This document shows positions 44,531-54,843 of a stretch of 64,000 nt of DNA, one piece after another (position 1 is the stretch's first letter; each line of letters begins with the position of its first letter). The stretch lies in the NCBI GenBank assembly GCA_964513465.1, contig CAZEMR010000001.1:124001-188000 (forward strand), given 5' to 3'. This DNA is from CAZEMR01 sp964513465 (lineage in GTDB: Bacteria; Bacteroidota; Ignavibacteria; Kapaibacteriales; UBA2268). Below the pieces are notes generated by a model, which saw nothing but the letters and a program-made list of their open reading frames with translations, did not search any database and was not told the origin of the DNA. A program made the position numbers and the translations under genes.

Positions 44531-46299
44531 TGAAGCTGCTATCGACCAAAATATTTTTGGGATATTTACTTATAATTATCCTGCTGACCGCGCTTATCCT
44601 CTATTTTTCTTTCGAGACAATCCGCGGGCATTACCTTCAGTCGGAATACGCCAATCTGAAGGAAATCAACATCCTCGTTGCTTCGAAGTCGCGCCATCTG
44701 GTGCTCGAAGGCCGAACTGCCGAACTGGATTCGGTTATCAAATCCGTCGGAGATCGGATATCCACCCGAATCACGATTATCGACACGGACGGCATTGTGC
44801 TTGCCGATTCGGATAAGAACCCCGCCACGATGGAAAACCACCGCACCCGGCCGGAAGTACTCGAAGCGCTAAGGCACGACGTCGGAAGGTCTGTCCGATT
44901 CAGCACCACCGTTAAAGATCGCATGCTCTACCTGGCGATGCCGCTAAGGTATAATGGCCGGACAATAGCTATCACACGCGTCAGTTTATATATGAGCGCT
45001 GTCAACCGTCTGATCAGCGACCTGAGGTACGAGATAATCAAGGTAGCTGTGATCGTAGTTTTTATTTCGATGATATTCGTATTGCTATTTTCCCGAACCG
45101 TATCTCGTCCGATCAATCTGCTGTCGCGTGCCTCGTTCAAGGTCGCATCCGGTGATTTCGATGCGAAGATATACCTGCGCGGCCACGACGAGATCAACGA
45201 ACTGGCCCGGAATTTCAATTTCATGATCGATAAGCTCAAAGAACTGTTCGAAAAGGTTACCGCCCAGAAAGAGGAATACAATACTCTGATTAGTTCAATT
45301 CAGGAGGGGCTGGTGGTGCTTAATTCCGAAGGCCGGATAGAGCTGTCAAATCTGGGATTCAACGAAATAGCGGAGCGAGAGAATGTCCGCGGGATGCACT
45401 TTAAAGATTTAATTCCGGAAAAAAAATTATATAAAGTATTCAAAAAAGTACACAAAAAGCATAATAGCATTACCAAAGAAATCAATATTGACAAAAAGAT
45501 ATACCTATGCAGCGGGACTTACATCGAACGGAAAAACGAGGTGGTGCTGCTTCTGCATGATATTACCGAAATTAAGCGGCTCGAGATGATTAAGCGCGAC
45601 TTTGTGGTCAACGTATCGCACGAGCTACGCACCCCGCTCACGTCAATCAAGGGCTTCGTCGAAACAATCGAAGAAGAAGCCGATGGCGATATGAAAAACT
45701 ATGCCGTAATCATTCGCCGAAACACCGACAGATTAATCAATATAGTTCAGGACCTGTTGATACTATCAGAACTTGAGGACACAAACACACCGCTGGAAAT
45801 ATCCGAAGTAGACCTCGGCAGACTCTGCGCAAATTCAATGAAAATCGTCGAGCAGAAAGCCCGCGCCAAGAATATATCGCTTAAATGTATCAGCGAGGAT
45901 GATCTGCCGCTGATCGAAGCTGATAATTATATGCTCGAGCAATTGTTTATCAATCTCATCGATAATGCAGTCAAATATACCGACATCGGCGAAGTCCGGG
46001 TCGAAATCAATCTTCGCGGCGATCATATATATATAGAATTCTCGGATACGGGCATCGGAATCCCGCATAAGGACATCGAGCGCATATTCGAACGCTTCTA
46101 TACCGTCGATAAATCACGTTCGCGCAAAGCCGGCGGCACCGGACTGGGCCTATCTATCGTCAAACATATCGTAATCATGCATCACGGCGAAATCTCGGTC
46201 GACAGCGAAAAAGGAGAGGGCACCCGATTCATAGTAAAATTGCCGCTCATCCAGCCTCCATCGCGCGAGACAGATGAAGAAAATGACACCGAAGAATAA
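44530..46299 (+). CDS. PhoR-like sensor histidine kinase
   Basis: A 589-residue membrane kinase. Two membrane helices (about 8-30 and 170-192) enclose a periplasmic sensor with the ITIIDTDGIVLADS PAS-like strand pair (about 77-90). HAMP (about 190-245), a PAS domain (about 250-350), HisKA with NVSHELRTPLTS (H364) and an HATPase domain with DTGIGIPHKD and GGTGLGLSIV follow. This layout fits PhoR/WalK-type kinases that act on the regulator just upstream. Confidence 0.92.
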   Translation: MKLLSTKIFLGYLLIIILLTALILYFSFETIRGHYLQSEYANLKEINILVASKSRHLVLEGRTAELDSVIKSVGDRISTRITIIDTDGIVLADSDKNPATMENHRTRPEVLEALRHDVGRSVRFSTTVKDRMLYLAMPLRYNGRTIAITRVSLYMSAVNRLISDLRYEIIKVAVIVVFISMIFVLLFSRTVSRPINLLSRASFKVASGDFDAKIYLRGHDEINELARNFNFMIDKLKELFEKVTAQKEEYNTLISSIQEGLVVLNSEGRIELSNLGFNEIAERENVRGMHFKDLIPEKKLYKVFKKVHKKHNSITKEINIDKKIYLCSGTYIERKNEVVLLLHDITEIKRLEMIKRDFVVNVSHELRTPLTSIKGFVETIEEEADGDMKNYAVIIRRNTDRLINIVQDLLILSELEDTNTPLEISEVDLGRLCANSMKIVEQKARAKNISLKCISEDDLPLIEADNYMLEQLFINLIDNAVKYTDIGEVRVEINLRGDHIYIEFSDTGIGIPHKDIERIFERFYTVDKSRSRKAGGTGLGLSIVKHIVIMHHGEISVDSEKGEGTRFIVKLPLIQPPSRETDEENDTEE

Positions 46300-46385
46300 T
46301 TTATATCAAAAAATATTTTGAATTGTGGAGATTCGGAGATATTTTTAATATAATAACTCCGGTGCATAATCGACAAATACGTGAT

Positions 46386-47000
46386 ATGGATAATTCCTCC
46401 AACGGAAATAAAAACGGCAAACAGGAAGATTTCGAAGCAATCGAGCGGGTGCTCGCCGGCGACGAATCGGCATATGATATTCTCCAAAAGAAATATCGGA
46501 GGATAATCGCAGCTCTAATCCGTCGCATGGTACGCGACGAAGACGACGTCGACGATCTGGTGCAGGAATCATTCATCAAGGCATTTGGCGCATTGCCCAA
46601 ATTCCAGTTCAATTATTCATTCTCGGCATGGCTATACAGGATTGCGTCGAATACATGCATCGACTTCCTGCGGCGCAAGCGATTCAAGACGATTTCTATC
46701 AATAATCCCGTCAAATCCAGCGACGAAGAGATGGAATACGAAATCGAGGATAATTCATACATCCCCGACTATGACGTAATGCACGAGGAGCGCCGCCGCG
46801 CCATTGCCGGCGCAATCGAATCACTCCCGGAGAATTACAGAGTCATAATTAAGCTTCGCCACGAGGAAGAGATGGAATACGCCGAGATCGCCCGCAGGCT
46901 TGATCTGCCGTTGGGTACGGTGAAGGCACATCTTTTCCGTGCACGCAAAATGCTTCACGATATGCTCAAGAAAAAAGTCCACCTATTTCAGGACGAATAG
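46386..47000 (+). CDS. RNA polymerase ECF sigma factor
   Basis: A 204-residue sigma-70 family protein of the RpoE/SigW type. Region 2 (about 20-90) has DDVDDLVQESFIKAF and region 4 (about 140-195) has LPENYRVIIKLRHEEEMEYAEIA split by the usual turn. No anti-sigma gene follows. I use the ATG at 46386; an upstream in-frame TTG at 46323 would add 21 unlikely residues. The last 13 bases overlap the convergent deaminase gene. Confidence 0.9.
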   Translation: MDNSSNGNKNGKQEDFEAIERVLAGDESAYDILQKKYRRIIAALIRRMVRDEDDVDDLVQESFIKAFGALPKFQFNYSFSAWLYRIASNTCIDFLRRKRFKTISINNPVKSSDEEMEYEIEDNSYIPDYDVMHEERRRAIAGAIESLPENYRVIIKLRHEEEMEYAEIARRLDLPLGTVKAHLFRARKMLHDMLKKKVHLFQDE

Positions 47001-48280
47001 GCTTCGTACACCCTTCGGCCCCGCACAAATACTGACTTTACGGGATGCTTCCCCCTCATATATATAATCTGCGAAATTCGGTCAGAAGCACGTCTGGCGC
47101 TGGATTCGAATATTTCGCCGGCCTTTTCGATAACCACAAAATCGGCGGATTTGCCGGCAGCGAAATTCCCTGTTTCGCTATCTATACCAAGGGTTTGCGC
47201 ACCGCCGAGCGTAGCCATATATAATGCGGAATCCGCATTAATAAATGAATCCAAACCATTCTCTGCGCTTGCGTAAGTTTTAGATGTTTCAATGGCTTCC
47301 AGCATTTCTTTGATAATTGATATATTATATCCGGCGGCTATATCCGTGCCCAGCCCAACAGGTATTCCACAGCCGAGCAATTTCCGTACGGGCATTGTGC
47401 CGCTTTTCAGATAGCGATTTGATGCCGGACAATGTAAAGCCTTGCAATTAAATTGTTTAAGTAGGCCTATCTCCGGTTCGCTAAGGTGAATGCAATGCGC
47501 AAATGATGTCCTGGCCGTCAGCATTCCGGCCTGATAATACACATCCGCATAGCTTCCGGCGCCGGGGAACAGCTCGCGCACGCGTTCGAGCTCGGATCGG
47601 TTCTCCGATAAGTGCGTCTGAATCAATAGCTTACGCTCTTCCGATAATTCCGCTGTCAGACGTAGCAATTCCATAGTGCAGGCCGGCGCAAACCTCGGAT
47701 ATAGTATATAATTCAACAATTTATCGGGGCTATGCCACTTCCCGGCAAGTTCGGCGGCCTCGTCGATATTTTCTCTGGCGGATTGCGTTTCGATGCCCGG
47801 GATTGCGCGGTCCATCAGGCATTTGCCGATAAATGCACGAATGCCGGTTTCGCGTGCTGCCAAAAAACCCGCATCGACGCCTGAGCCATGCATTGAGCCC
47901 AGCGCGACTATAGTCGTGGTTCCGGACTTAACCACATCCCGAAAGAACTCGCAGGCCACCCGCCGCGCAAAATCCTCGTCGCTAAATCGCGATTCGAGAG
48001 GGAAAATATAATCCCGCAGCCAGGGCAAAAGCTCGCCAGAGCCGGTGCCGATGGCGGGGTATTGGACGAAGTGGGTGTGGGTATCGATCATTCCCGGCAA
48101 TATGTATGAAGATGTATCAATCACCCGGCTGAGTGTGAATTTGAGCGCAGCTTCATGAAAATTACCGCAAAAGATTATCCTTCCGTCCTGACCGATTACA
48201 AGTCCGCCATCCGAAAATTCCTCAGCAATATTTTGATCAATCGAATGGATAATATGACCCCGATATATAATTTCCTGCAT
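46988..48280 (-). CDS. guaD: Guanine deaminase (amidohydrolase family)
   Basis: Hydrolyses guanine to xanthine. The 430-residue metal-dependent amidohydrolase has PGMIDTHTHFVQYP (about 61-74), GSGELLPWLRDYIFPLE (about 77-93), QTHLSENRSELE, CPASNRYLKSG and GLGTDIAAGYN, the pattern that separates guanine deaminases from other chlorohydrolase-like enzymes. I start at the ATG at 48280 (MQEIIYRG); the open frame extends 21 codons upstream in a Cys-rich stretch that does not look coding. Convergent overlap with the sigma factor gene. Confidence 0.87.
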   Translation of the reverse strand: MQEIIYRGHIIHSIDQNIAEEFSDGGLVIGQDGRIIFCGNFHEAALKFTLSRVIDTSSYILPGMIDTHTHFVQYPAIGTGSGELLPWLRDYIFPLESRFSDEDFARRVACEFFRDVVKSGTTTIVALGSMHGSGVDAGFLAARETGIRAFIGKCLMDRAIPGIETQSARENIDEAAELAGKWHSPDKLLNYILYPRFAPACTMELLRLTAELSEERKLLIQTHLSENRSELERVRELFPGAGSYADVYYQAGMLTARTSFAHCIHLSEPEIGLLKQFNCKALHCPASNRYLKSGTMPVRKLLGCGIPVGLGTDIAAGYNISIIKEMLEAIETSKTYASAENGLDSFINADSALYMATLGGAQTLGIDSETGNFAAGKSADFVVIEKAGEIFESSARRASDRISQIIYMRGKHPVKSVFVRGRRVYEAYSS

Positions 48281-48361
48281 AACGCAAAATCCGCATTTAT
48301 GGGCACAATTTTTGATTAATATAATTAAAAAATTTATGTTCAATCAACAAATAGTGTAGAA

Positions 48362-48811
48362 ATGGGACTTTTCGAAAAGAAATTTTCACTGCTTGTGATC
48401 ATCGTAATTATGATGATCGCCGTCACGGGTATGCTCAGCGCATTCGTTACCCGCATGTTTATCAACCCGCCCGTTACTTCAAAAGTTGACGAAGACGAAG
48501 CAAGATCGCCCTCGGAGACCGTCATCCAGGTGAATGTGCTCAATGGCTGCGGCCAGCCCGGAATCGCAGCCGAAGTAAAAGATTATCTGCGCGAGAGGGG
48601 ATTCGACGTTGTCGAAATCGGCAATGCGGACGTTTCGGTCGACAAATCATATATCCGCGATTGCGTGGGAGACCCCGGTTCGGCTCGCAATGTAGCTTAT
48701 GCTGTGGGAGTGCACGATTCGAGAATCCAGGTGGACGTCGACAGCAGTCTGTTTCTGAGGGCGAGCATAATTCTCGGAAATGACTTTCGGCAATTAAAGC
48801 CTTTTAATTAG
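48362..48811 (+). CDS. LytR C-terminal-domain membrane protein
   Basis: A 149-residue protein with one N-terminal helix (about 10-32) and a periplasmic LytR_C domain (about 55-145; VIQVNVLNGCGQPGIAAEV, DPGSARNVAYAVG). It lacks the catalytic LytR-CpsA-Psr domain, so it is probably not a phosphotransferase. It precedes rsfS by 80 bases. Confidence 0.82.
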   Translation: MGLFEKKFSLLVIIVIMMIAVTGMLSAFVTRMFINPPVTSKVDEDEARSPSETVIQVNVLNGCGQPGIAAEVKDYLRERGFDVVEIGNADVSVDKSYIRDCVGDPGSARNVAYAVGVHDSRIQVDVDSSLFLRASIILGNDFRQLKPFN

Positions 48812-48891
48812 ACCAAAAATTTATTATTTTGAACTTATATTATATGGAAATAAGTAATATCATTTATCTAAAAACAGGAGAAATAATTTAG

Positions 48892-49326
48892 TTGAATTTG
48901 AACTATCCCGAATCAGCCAAAGAACTTGCGCAATTCAATGCTAAAATAGCCGACGACAAATTAGCCAAAGGCATACTTGTGCTCGATATGTCCGCAATCG
49001 AAGAAGCGCCATGCGATTATTTCGTAATTGCCAGCGCAGAATCCGAGCCGCAGCTAAAAGCGATCGCATACGAAATAAACCGCCGCTGCCGCGAATTCGA
49101 TATGAAAAAACCCCGAATCGAGGGCATCGACGGTGGCGAATGGGCACTGCTCGATTATTTCGATGTGGTCGTGCACCTGATGATGAAACAGGCCAGATCA
49201 TTTTACAAGCTGGAAAAATTATGGGCCGATGCTAAGTTTTATGAAATCGACGATCAGGGCGAATTAAAGCCATACGACATTTCGGACCTTAAGAATTTGT
49301 ATTCAGAACAATCAGAATCGGAGTAA
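48892..49326 (+). CDS. rsfS: Ribosomal silencing factor RsfS
   Basis: Binds L14 and blocks subunit joining in starvation. The 144-residue protein has the DUF143 core (about 20-118): GILVLDMSAIEEAPCDYFVI, RIEGIDGGEWALLDYFDVVVH. The start is a TTG with AGGAG about 11 bases before it, and the stop lies one base before argS. Confidence 0.92.
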   Translation: MNLNYPESAKELAQFNAKIADDKLAKGILVLDMSAIEEAPCDYFVIASAESEPQLKAIAYEINRRCREFDMKKPRIEGIDGGEWALLDYFDVVVHLMMKQARSFYKLEKLWADAKFYEIDDQGELKPYDISDLKNLYSEQSESE

Positions 49327-49327
49327 G

Positions 49328-50971
49328 ATGCTAAAGCAATATGCGGAGCCTTTGCTCGAAAAGGCACTTGACACCATAGGTGCGCCTGGCGGGATGGAGC
49401 TGGCCTTCGAAGCGCCCAACAATCCCGAGCATGGCGATCTTTCGACCAATATAGCGATGCAATTGGCGCGTCCGCTAAAACGCGCCCCCAGGCTAATCGC
49501 ACAGGAGATAATCGACAAAATCGAATACGATCCGGAAATGATCGATTCCATCGAAATCGCAGGTCCCGGATTTATAAATATTAAATTCTCTGAAAAATTT
49601 TATATCAGCTCTTTCCAAAAAATCTACGATATGGGCGCCGATTACGGACGCCAGAATGCCGGCAACTCACGCAAAGCCAATGTCGAATACGTCAGCGTCA
49701 ACCCCACCGGGCTGCTCCACCTCGGCCATGGCCGCAATGCCGCCATCGGCGATACGGTGGCCAATCTGCTCCAGTGGCTTGGCTGGGACGTCACCCGGGA
49801 ATACTATTTCAATAATGCCGGCAACCAGATGAACGTACTCGCGCAGTCGATCTATGCGCGGTATATGCAGATTACCGAAGGCGATGAATACCCATTTCCG
49901 GATAATGGTTACCACGGCGAATATGTAAAAACAATAGCCGAAGAAGCTCTCGAAAAATTCGGCGAAAATCTGAAGTCGGGGACAAAAGACGACCTCGGTA
50001 CGCTTCGGAAATTCGGAGAAAAATGGTGCTTCGGCAAAATCCGCGCAACTCTGGAGCGCATGAATATCCGCCAGGATAAATATTATAACGAGGATTCCCT
50101 CTATTCCGAAGGAAAAATCGAAGAAGTTATAACCGAGCTTAAAGCAAAAAGTCTGGTTTACGAAAAAGACGGCGCGATATGGCTGAAGCTGACCGATCTC
50201 GGACTCAGCGACGACCGCGTTATCGTCAAATCCACCGGCGAACCAACTTACCGGCTGCCCGATATTGCTTACCACCGCGAAAAATTCCGCCGCGGATTCG
50301 ATCGTATGGTCGATGTATTTGGTGCGGATCACATAGCCACCGTGCCCGACGTACTGGCTGGAATCAAGGCTCTGGGATATGATCCGGAGAAAGTCAAAGT
50401 ATTGATTCACCAGTTCGTCACCCTTATGGAAGGCGGTCAGCAGGTGAAGATGTCCAAACGCACGGGCAAAAGCTACACGCTGGACGATCTGCTGGACGAA
50501 GTGGGCGCCGACGTTGTTCGCTTCTTCCTTCTGATGCGTGGCATATCAACGCATCTGGAGTTCGATCTCGACCTCGCCCGCGAGCAAAGCGAAAAGAACC
50601 CGGTGTTTTATCTGCAGTATGCACATGCGCGCATCAGCTCAATATTCGAAAATGCCAAAGAAAAGGGCATTGAAATATCCGAAGACGTCGATTATTCATT
50701 ACTCGGGCATCCCGGCGAGATAAATCTCATCAAATCGCTGATCAGGTTTCCCGATGTAATTAAAAGCGCCGGTGAACGTTACGAACCCCAGATACTAGCG
50801 GAATATCTCCGGGAATTAGCACAAAGCTTTCATGCTTTTTATCATCAGTGCCGAATAATAGGAGAAAACGACGGCATAATGAATGCGCGCCTGCGTCTGG
50901 CCCGGTGCGTAAGGACTACCATTGCTAATGGTCTGGCCATACTTGGGATAAGCGCACCCGAAAAAATGTAA
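49328..50971 (+). CDS. argS: Arginyl-tRNA synthetase
   Basis: Class I synthetase of 547 residues. The N-terminal Add-1 domain (about 1-100) recognises tRNA; the HIGH motif reads HLGHG (about 133-137) in NPTGLLHLGHGRNAAIGD; the KMSKS loop reads KMSKR (about 374-378); the anticodon-binding domain with DALR-like helices ends the protein. It starts one base after rsfS. Confidence 0.97.
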   Translation: MLKQYAEPLLEKALDTIGAPGGMELAFEAPNNPEHGDLSTNIAMQLARPLKRAPRLIAQEIIDKIEYDPEMIDSIEIAGPGFINIKFSEKFYISSFQKIYDMGADYGRQNAGNSRKANVEYVSVNPTGLLHLGHGRNAAIGDTVANLLQWLGWDVTREYYFNNAGNQMNVLAQSIYARYMQITEGDEYPFPDNGYHGEYVKTIAEEALEKFGENLKSGTKDDLGTLRKFGEKWCFGKIRATLERMNIRQDKYYNEDSLYSEGKIEEVITELKAKSLVYEKDGAIWLKLTDLGLSDDRVIVKSTGEPTYRLPDIAYHREKFRRGFDRMVDVFGADHIATVPDVLAGIKALGYDPEKVKVLIHQFVTLMEGGQQVKMSKRTGKSYTLDDLLDEVGADVVRFFLLMRGISTHLEFDLDLAREQSEKNPVFYLQYAHARISSIFENAKEKGIEISEDVDYSLLGHPGEINLIKSLIRFPDVIKSAGERYEPQILAEYLRELAQSFHAFYHQCRIIGENDGIMNARLRLARCVRTTIANGLAILGISAPEKM

Positions 50972-50992
50972 TAATAATCAACCGGTTGGAAT

Positions 50993-53900
50993 ATGCACGA
51001 GGAATCCAGATCCAAAAGCGAACTGATCGCAGAGATCAAAGAACTGCGAAGGCAGCTCGAAGCAGCCAGCCCTGATAATATTAATATCGATACTCCGGAA
51101 GGTCTGGCCCCCGAAATAATGGATCAGGCCTTTACGCATATTTATAAGCAATCCAACGATGCGATACTTATTCTTAAAAATAATGTGGTAATTGATTGCA
51201 ATCACCGCACCCTCGAAATGTTCGGGATGAAGGACAAAAGCGAAGTTTACAGCAAAACCGCAATTGATTTTTCGCCAGAAAAGCAACCCGATGGTAGAAA
51301 TTCCATCGAGCTTGCCATGGAATATATTGAAATTATTCGTCGGGAAAAAAGCTATTCATTTGATTGGATTTTTATCGACAGCGAAGGCACTGAATTCCCC
51401 GCCAGAATGCAAATAAGCGTTTTGGACTCTAACGATGGCGCCGAATATCAGGTACTCACAATAAATAATCGTAGCCATGCAGTCGAGCAGGAACAGTTAA
51501 TCTCCTATTTTGAACATCTGGTCGACAGCTCATCAGATGCGATCATCGGAGTTGACATTGGCGGAGCGATCACAACATGGAACAGCGGCGCCCAAAGGAT
51601 ATTCGATATTCCCCGCGAGCAGGCAATCGGAGTGGAAGCTTCGGAAATTTTCGCGCCTGAATACCAGCCGCAAATGAAACTGTTTGTCAAACGCGCTGCT
51701 GCCGGCGATTATATCGAAAATTGCGAGGCTGCAAAAGATATATCCGGACGCCGGGTCCATCTATCGGTATCCATATCGCCCGTAATGAGGAATTCGGTAG
51801 ACAAACAGGGAGTGGCCATAATTGCCCGGGATGTGACTTCGCAAAAAAAGTCCGAGAAAAAACTCCGCGAAAGCGAAAAGCGTTTCCGCATGCTGGTCGA
51901 AAACGCATTCGACGGAATATATCTTTTGCATCACAAGCGCTATGAATACATCAATCCGCGATTTTCGGAAATTACGGGTTACAGCTACCAGGAAGTAACC
52001 GATCCTGATTTCGATTATAACCTGCTGCTGACCGACGAGAGCCGCGTAATGATGGAAAAACGCTATAAGGCGCGGATTAAGGACGAAGATATTCCCTCGC
52101 GCTACGAGCTGAAAATCCGGCACAAATCCGGCCGCGAAGTATATATAGATGTAACAACCGTATCAATTGCCAAACCCGGCGATGTATACGTGCTCGGTAT
52201 TATACGCGACGTCACCGACAGGGTGGCTGCAATGCAGGCGCTGGACAAAACGAACCGGCTATTCAGGATTGCCTTCCAGACCACCCCCGACGCGATTTCG
52301 ATCACAAGGCTGAGCGATGGAGTCTATGTCGATATAAATAAAGGCTTCGAAGAATTAAGCGGATATAAACGCGATGAAATCGTAGACAAATCCTCCCTCG
52401 AAATCAATATTTGGAATAATCCGGATGATCGCTGGAAAATGGCCGACCAGATCAAACAAAAGGGCAATGTCGTCAACTTCCAGGCCGAATTCAAAACAAA
52501 AACCAGGATTATTATCGGACTGATGTCCGCCAATATAATCGAACTCGACGGAGTGCAGCATATACTTTCCATTACGCGCGACATCACCGACAAAATCCGC
52601 GCCGAAAAGCAGCTACGCCAGAGCGAGGAACGATTCCGGCTGATTACCGACAACATGAAGGACATGGTATGTATGCACAAACCCGATGGCGAATATATAT
52701 ATTGCTCGCCATCGGTCTATGAAGTTCTCGGCTATAGCCCTACGGAATTAAAGAAGAAAAAAGTATTCGAACTAATCCATCCGGACGACCTCGGTAGCGA
52801 CTCTGAAATTTTTGCTGGCCATGATGGCACCATGCGCCGAAAAGAATTCCGGATTCGACGCAGCAATAGCGAATATATATGGGTGGAAATGCTCAGCCAG
52901 CCGATTTCCGACCCGATGACCGGAGATATGAGATTCATTGTTTCCTCGGCCCGCGATATCTCCGAAAGAATAGAAGCCGAAAAATTACTCCAGTACAGCG
53001 AAGAGCAATACCGGACGCTATTCGAGAAAATGCTCAACGGATTTGTCATAATGAATGTAATTTATGATGAAGTTGGAGCTCCGCAGGATTACAGATTTGT
53101 TAAAATTAACCAGGCAGTGACCGAGATAACCGGACTTAAAACCGAAGACATATTGGGCAAAAGGCTGCTCGAGATATTCCCCGAACTCGGCCACAACTGG
53201 CTGGAAATGCTCAAAAAAGTCGCAATTTCCGGCGAAGCCATCCGCGAGGAGAAATACAGCAAAATGCTGGACAAGCATTTCGAACTGGTCATGTTCGTCA
53301 GCCGCCAGGGCCAGCTCGGACTATTATTCTCCGATATTACGGAAAGAAAGCATTACGAAGAGCGAATTAAAAGCCTCAATAAAGACCTTGAGCAACGCGT
53401 AGCCGAGCGCACCAGACAAGTCGAAGACACTTTGCTCGAACTTGAGAACGAAAACGAAGAACGAAAACGAGCCCAGAACGAATTGATTAGCGTTAACGAA
53501 AAACTCGAGAAATCCCGGCGAAAAGTAATCGAAGAAGCAAACAAATTAATTGAAATAAACAGCAAATTATCCGAATCGGAACAATATCTGCTCGAAGCCA
53601 ATACTGCGAAAGATAAATTTTTTACAATAATCGCGCATGATCTGAAAAACCCACTGCAGGCGCTGCTTCTGACCGTCAATCTACTGCTGAGAAGCCATCG
53701 TATGATGGACGAAGAGGAACTCGAAGGCAAAATATTCAGAGTATTCCATGCTTCCCGCTCTTTGGCCGATCTGCTCGATAATCTGCTTCAGTGGGCACGC
53801 TCCCAGACAGGCCGGATTGAATACAGCCCCGAACCGCTCGATCTGGAGGACGTATTCTCTCGTAATCATAACATCGTTTCCGATTTCGCCGAACGTAAGG

Positions 53901-54283
53901 AGATTAAGATGACAGTGCGCAACATCGGAGCTGCAAATGCCTATGCCGATTACAATTTATTGAATACAATCCTGCGGAATTTATTGACCAATGCTATCAA
54001 ATTTACCGAACAGGGCGGCCATGTAACACTGATGTCGCGCGAGAATGTCAAAACTGTTGAAATTAGCGTAACCGACAGCGGAAAAGGAATCGAGCCCGGG
54101 ATTATTGAGAAAATTTTTACCACTGACAAACATTACACTACTCCGGGCACATCCGACGAATCCGGCACCGGTCTGGGGCTTATACTCTGCCGCGAATTCG
54201 TCCGAATGCACGGCGGAGATCTCAAAATCGAATCGCGGCCGGGCGAGGGATCGCGTTTTTATTTTGAAATTCCAAAAGCCTGA
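50993..54283 (+). CDS. Cytoplasmic multi-PAS sensor histidine kinase
   Basis: A 1096-residue kinase with no membrane helix. Six PAS domains can be counted (about 45-160, 165-290, 295-415, 420-540, 545-660, 665-785), with NGA-type variation such as RFRMLVENAFDGI and RFRLITDNMKDMV. A long coiled coil (about 785-865) leads to HisKA (TIIAHDLKNPLQ, H882) and HATPase (DSGKGIEPGI, GTGLGLILC). There is no receiver domain and no response-regulator gene beside it. The next gene begins two bases after its stop. Confidence 0.92.
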   Translation: MHEESRSKSELIAEIKELRRQLEAASPDNINIDTPEGLAPEIMDQAFTHIYKQSNDAILILKNNVVIDCNHRTLEMFGMKDKSEVYSKTAIDFSPEKQPDGRNSIELAMEYIEIIRREKSYSFDWIFIDSEGTEFPARMQISVLDSNDGAEYQVLTINNRSHAVEQEQLISYFEHLVDSSSDAIIGVDIGGAITTWNSGAQRIFDIPREQAIGVEASEIFAPEYQPQMKLFVKRAAAGDYIENCEAAKDISGRRVHLSVSISPVMRNSVDKQGVAIIARDVTSQKKSEKKLRESEKRFRMLVENAFDGIYLLHHKRYEYINPRFSEITGYSYQEVTDPDFDYNLLLTDESRVMMEKRYKARIKDEDIPSRYELKIRHKSGREVYIDVTTVSIAKPGDVYVLGIIRDVTDRVAAMQALDKTNRLFRIAFQTTPDAISITRLSDGVYVDINKGFEELSGYKRDEIVDKSSLEINIWNNPDDRWKMADQIKQKGNVVNFQAEFKTKTRIIIGLMSANIIELDGVQHILSITRDITDKIRAEKQLRQSEERFRLITDNMKDMVCMHKPDGEYIYCSPSVYEVLGYSPTELKKKKVFELIHPDDLGSDSEIFAGHDGTMRRKEFRIRRSNSEYIWVEMLSQPISDPMTGDMRFIVSSARDISERIEAEKLLQYSEEQYRTLFEKMLNGFVIMNVIYDEVGAPQDYRFVKINQAVTEITGLKTEDILGKRLLEIFPELGHNWLEMLKKVAISGEAIREEKYSKMLDKHFELVMFVSRQGQLGLLFSDITERKHYEERIKSLNKDLEQRVAERTRQVEDTLLELENENEERKRAQNELISVNEKLEKSRRKVIEEANKLIEINSKLSESEQYLLEANTAKDKFFTIIAHDLKNPLQALLLTVNLLLRSHRMMDEEELEGKIFRVFHASRSLADLLDNLLQWARSQTGRIEYSPEPLDLEDVFSRNHNIVSDFAERKEIKMTVRNIGAANAYADYNLLNTILRNLLTNAIKFTEQGGHVTLMSRENVKTVEISVTDSGKGIEPGIIEKIFTTDKHYTTPGTSDESGTGLGLILCREFVRMHGGDLKIESRPGEGSRFYFEIPKA

Positions 54284-54285
54284 AT

Positions 54286-54558
54286 ATGAACGAAAAGGAA
54301 ATTTTGAAGAAATTCAAAACAATCCCAGGCGTTGGCAAATCAATTGCCGCTGATCTGTGGGAGATGGGCTATCGGAATATCGACGAGTTGCGCAATGAGA
54401 ACCCGGACGAAATGTACCGCCGGCTCTGCGATTTGCGGGGTATGCACCTCGATCGGTGTATGCAATATGTCTTCAGATGCGCCGTTTATTATGTCTCAAA
54501 CACCGATCATGATCCCGAGCTCCTGAAATGGTGGAACTGGAAAAACCGCCCATTGTAA
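54286..54558 (+). CDS. Cdd1/pathogenicity-locus helix-hairpin-helix protein
   Basis: A 90-residue protein of the Cdd1 family. A helix-hairpin-helix motif (FKTIPGVGKSIAADLWEMG, about 10-28) suggests DNA binding, and the C-terminal part (MYRRLCDLRGMHLDRCMQY, about 44-62) carries two cysteines, then YYVSNTDHDPELLKWWNWK. The cellular function of the family is not known. It is nearly contiguous with the PAS kinase and precedes a CDGSH gene. Confidence 0.85.
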   Translation: MNEKEILKKFKTIPGVGKSIAADLWEMGYRNIDELRNENPDEMYRRLCDLRGMHLDRCMQYVFRCAVYYVSNTDHDPELLKWWNWKNRPL

Positions 54559-54584
54559 TTATATATTATCACAAGGAGAAAAAC

Positions 54585-54821
54585 ATGGCCACACCCGAAA
54601 TGCCTCAGAAATCGCCTTTCCCGATCGAACTCAAACCAGGCAAATATTATTGGTGCGCCTGCGGCATATCCAAAAATCAGCCTTTCTGCGATGGCAGCCA
54701 CAAAGGCACCGAATTCGTCCCGGTCGAACTTGAGGTTACCGAGCCCAAAAAAGTTTACTTATGCGGTTGCAAGCAAACCAACACCCCGGGCTTCTGCGAC
54801 GGCAGCCATAAGAATCTGTAA
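54585..54821 (+). CDS. Double CDGSH iron-sulfur protein
   Basis: A 78-residue protein with two CDGSH motifs: CACGISKNQPFCDGSH (about 24-39) and CGCKQTNTPGFCDGSH (about 60-75), each giving three Cys and one His to a [2Fe-2S] cluster. The second has Pro one place early. It resembles the miniature CDGSH-type electron or cluster-transfer proteins. The ATG at 54585 has AAGGAG just before it and is preferred over the longer frame. Confidence 0.9.
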   Translation: MATPEMPQKSPFPIELKPGKYYWCACGISKNQPFCDGSHKGTEFVPVELEVTEPKKVYLCGCKQTNTPGFCDGSHKNL

Positions 54822-54843
54822 GTAAAAAGTAATTAAAAAACTA

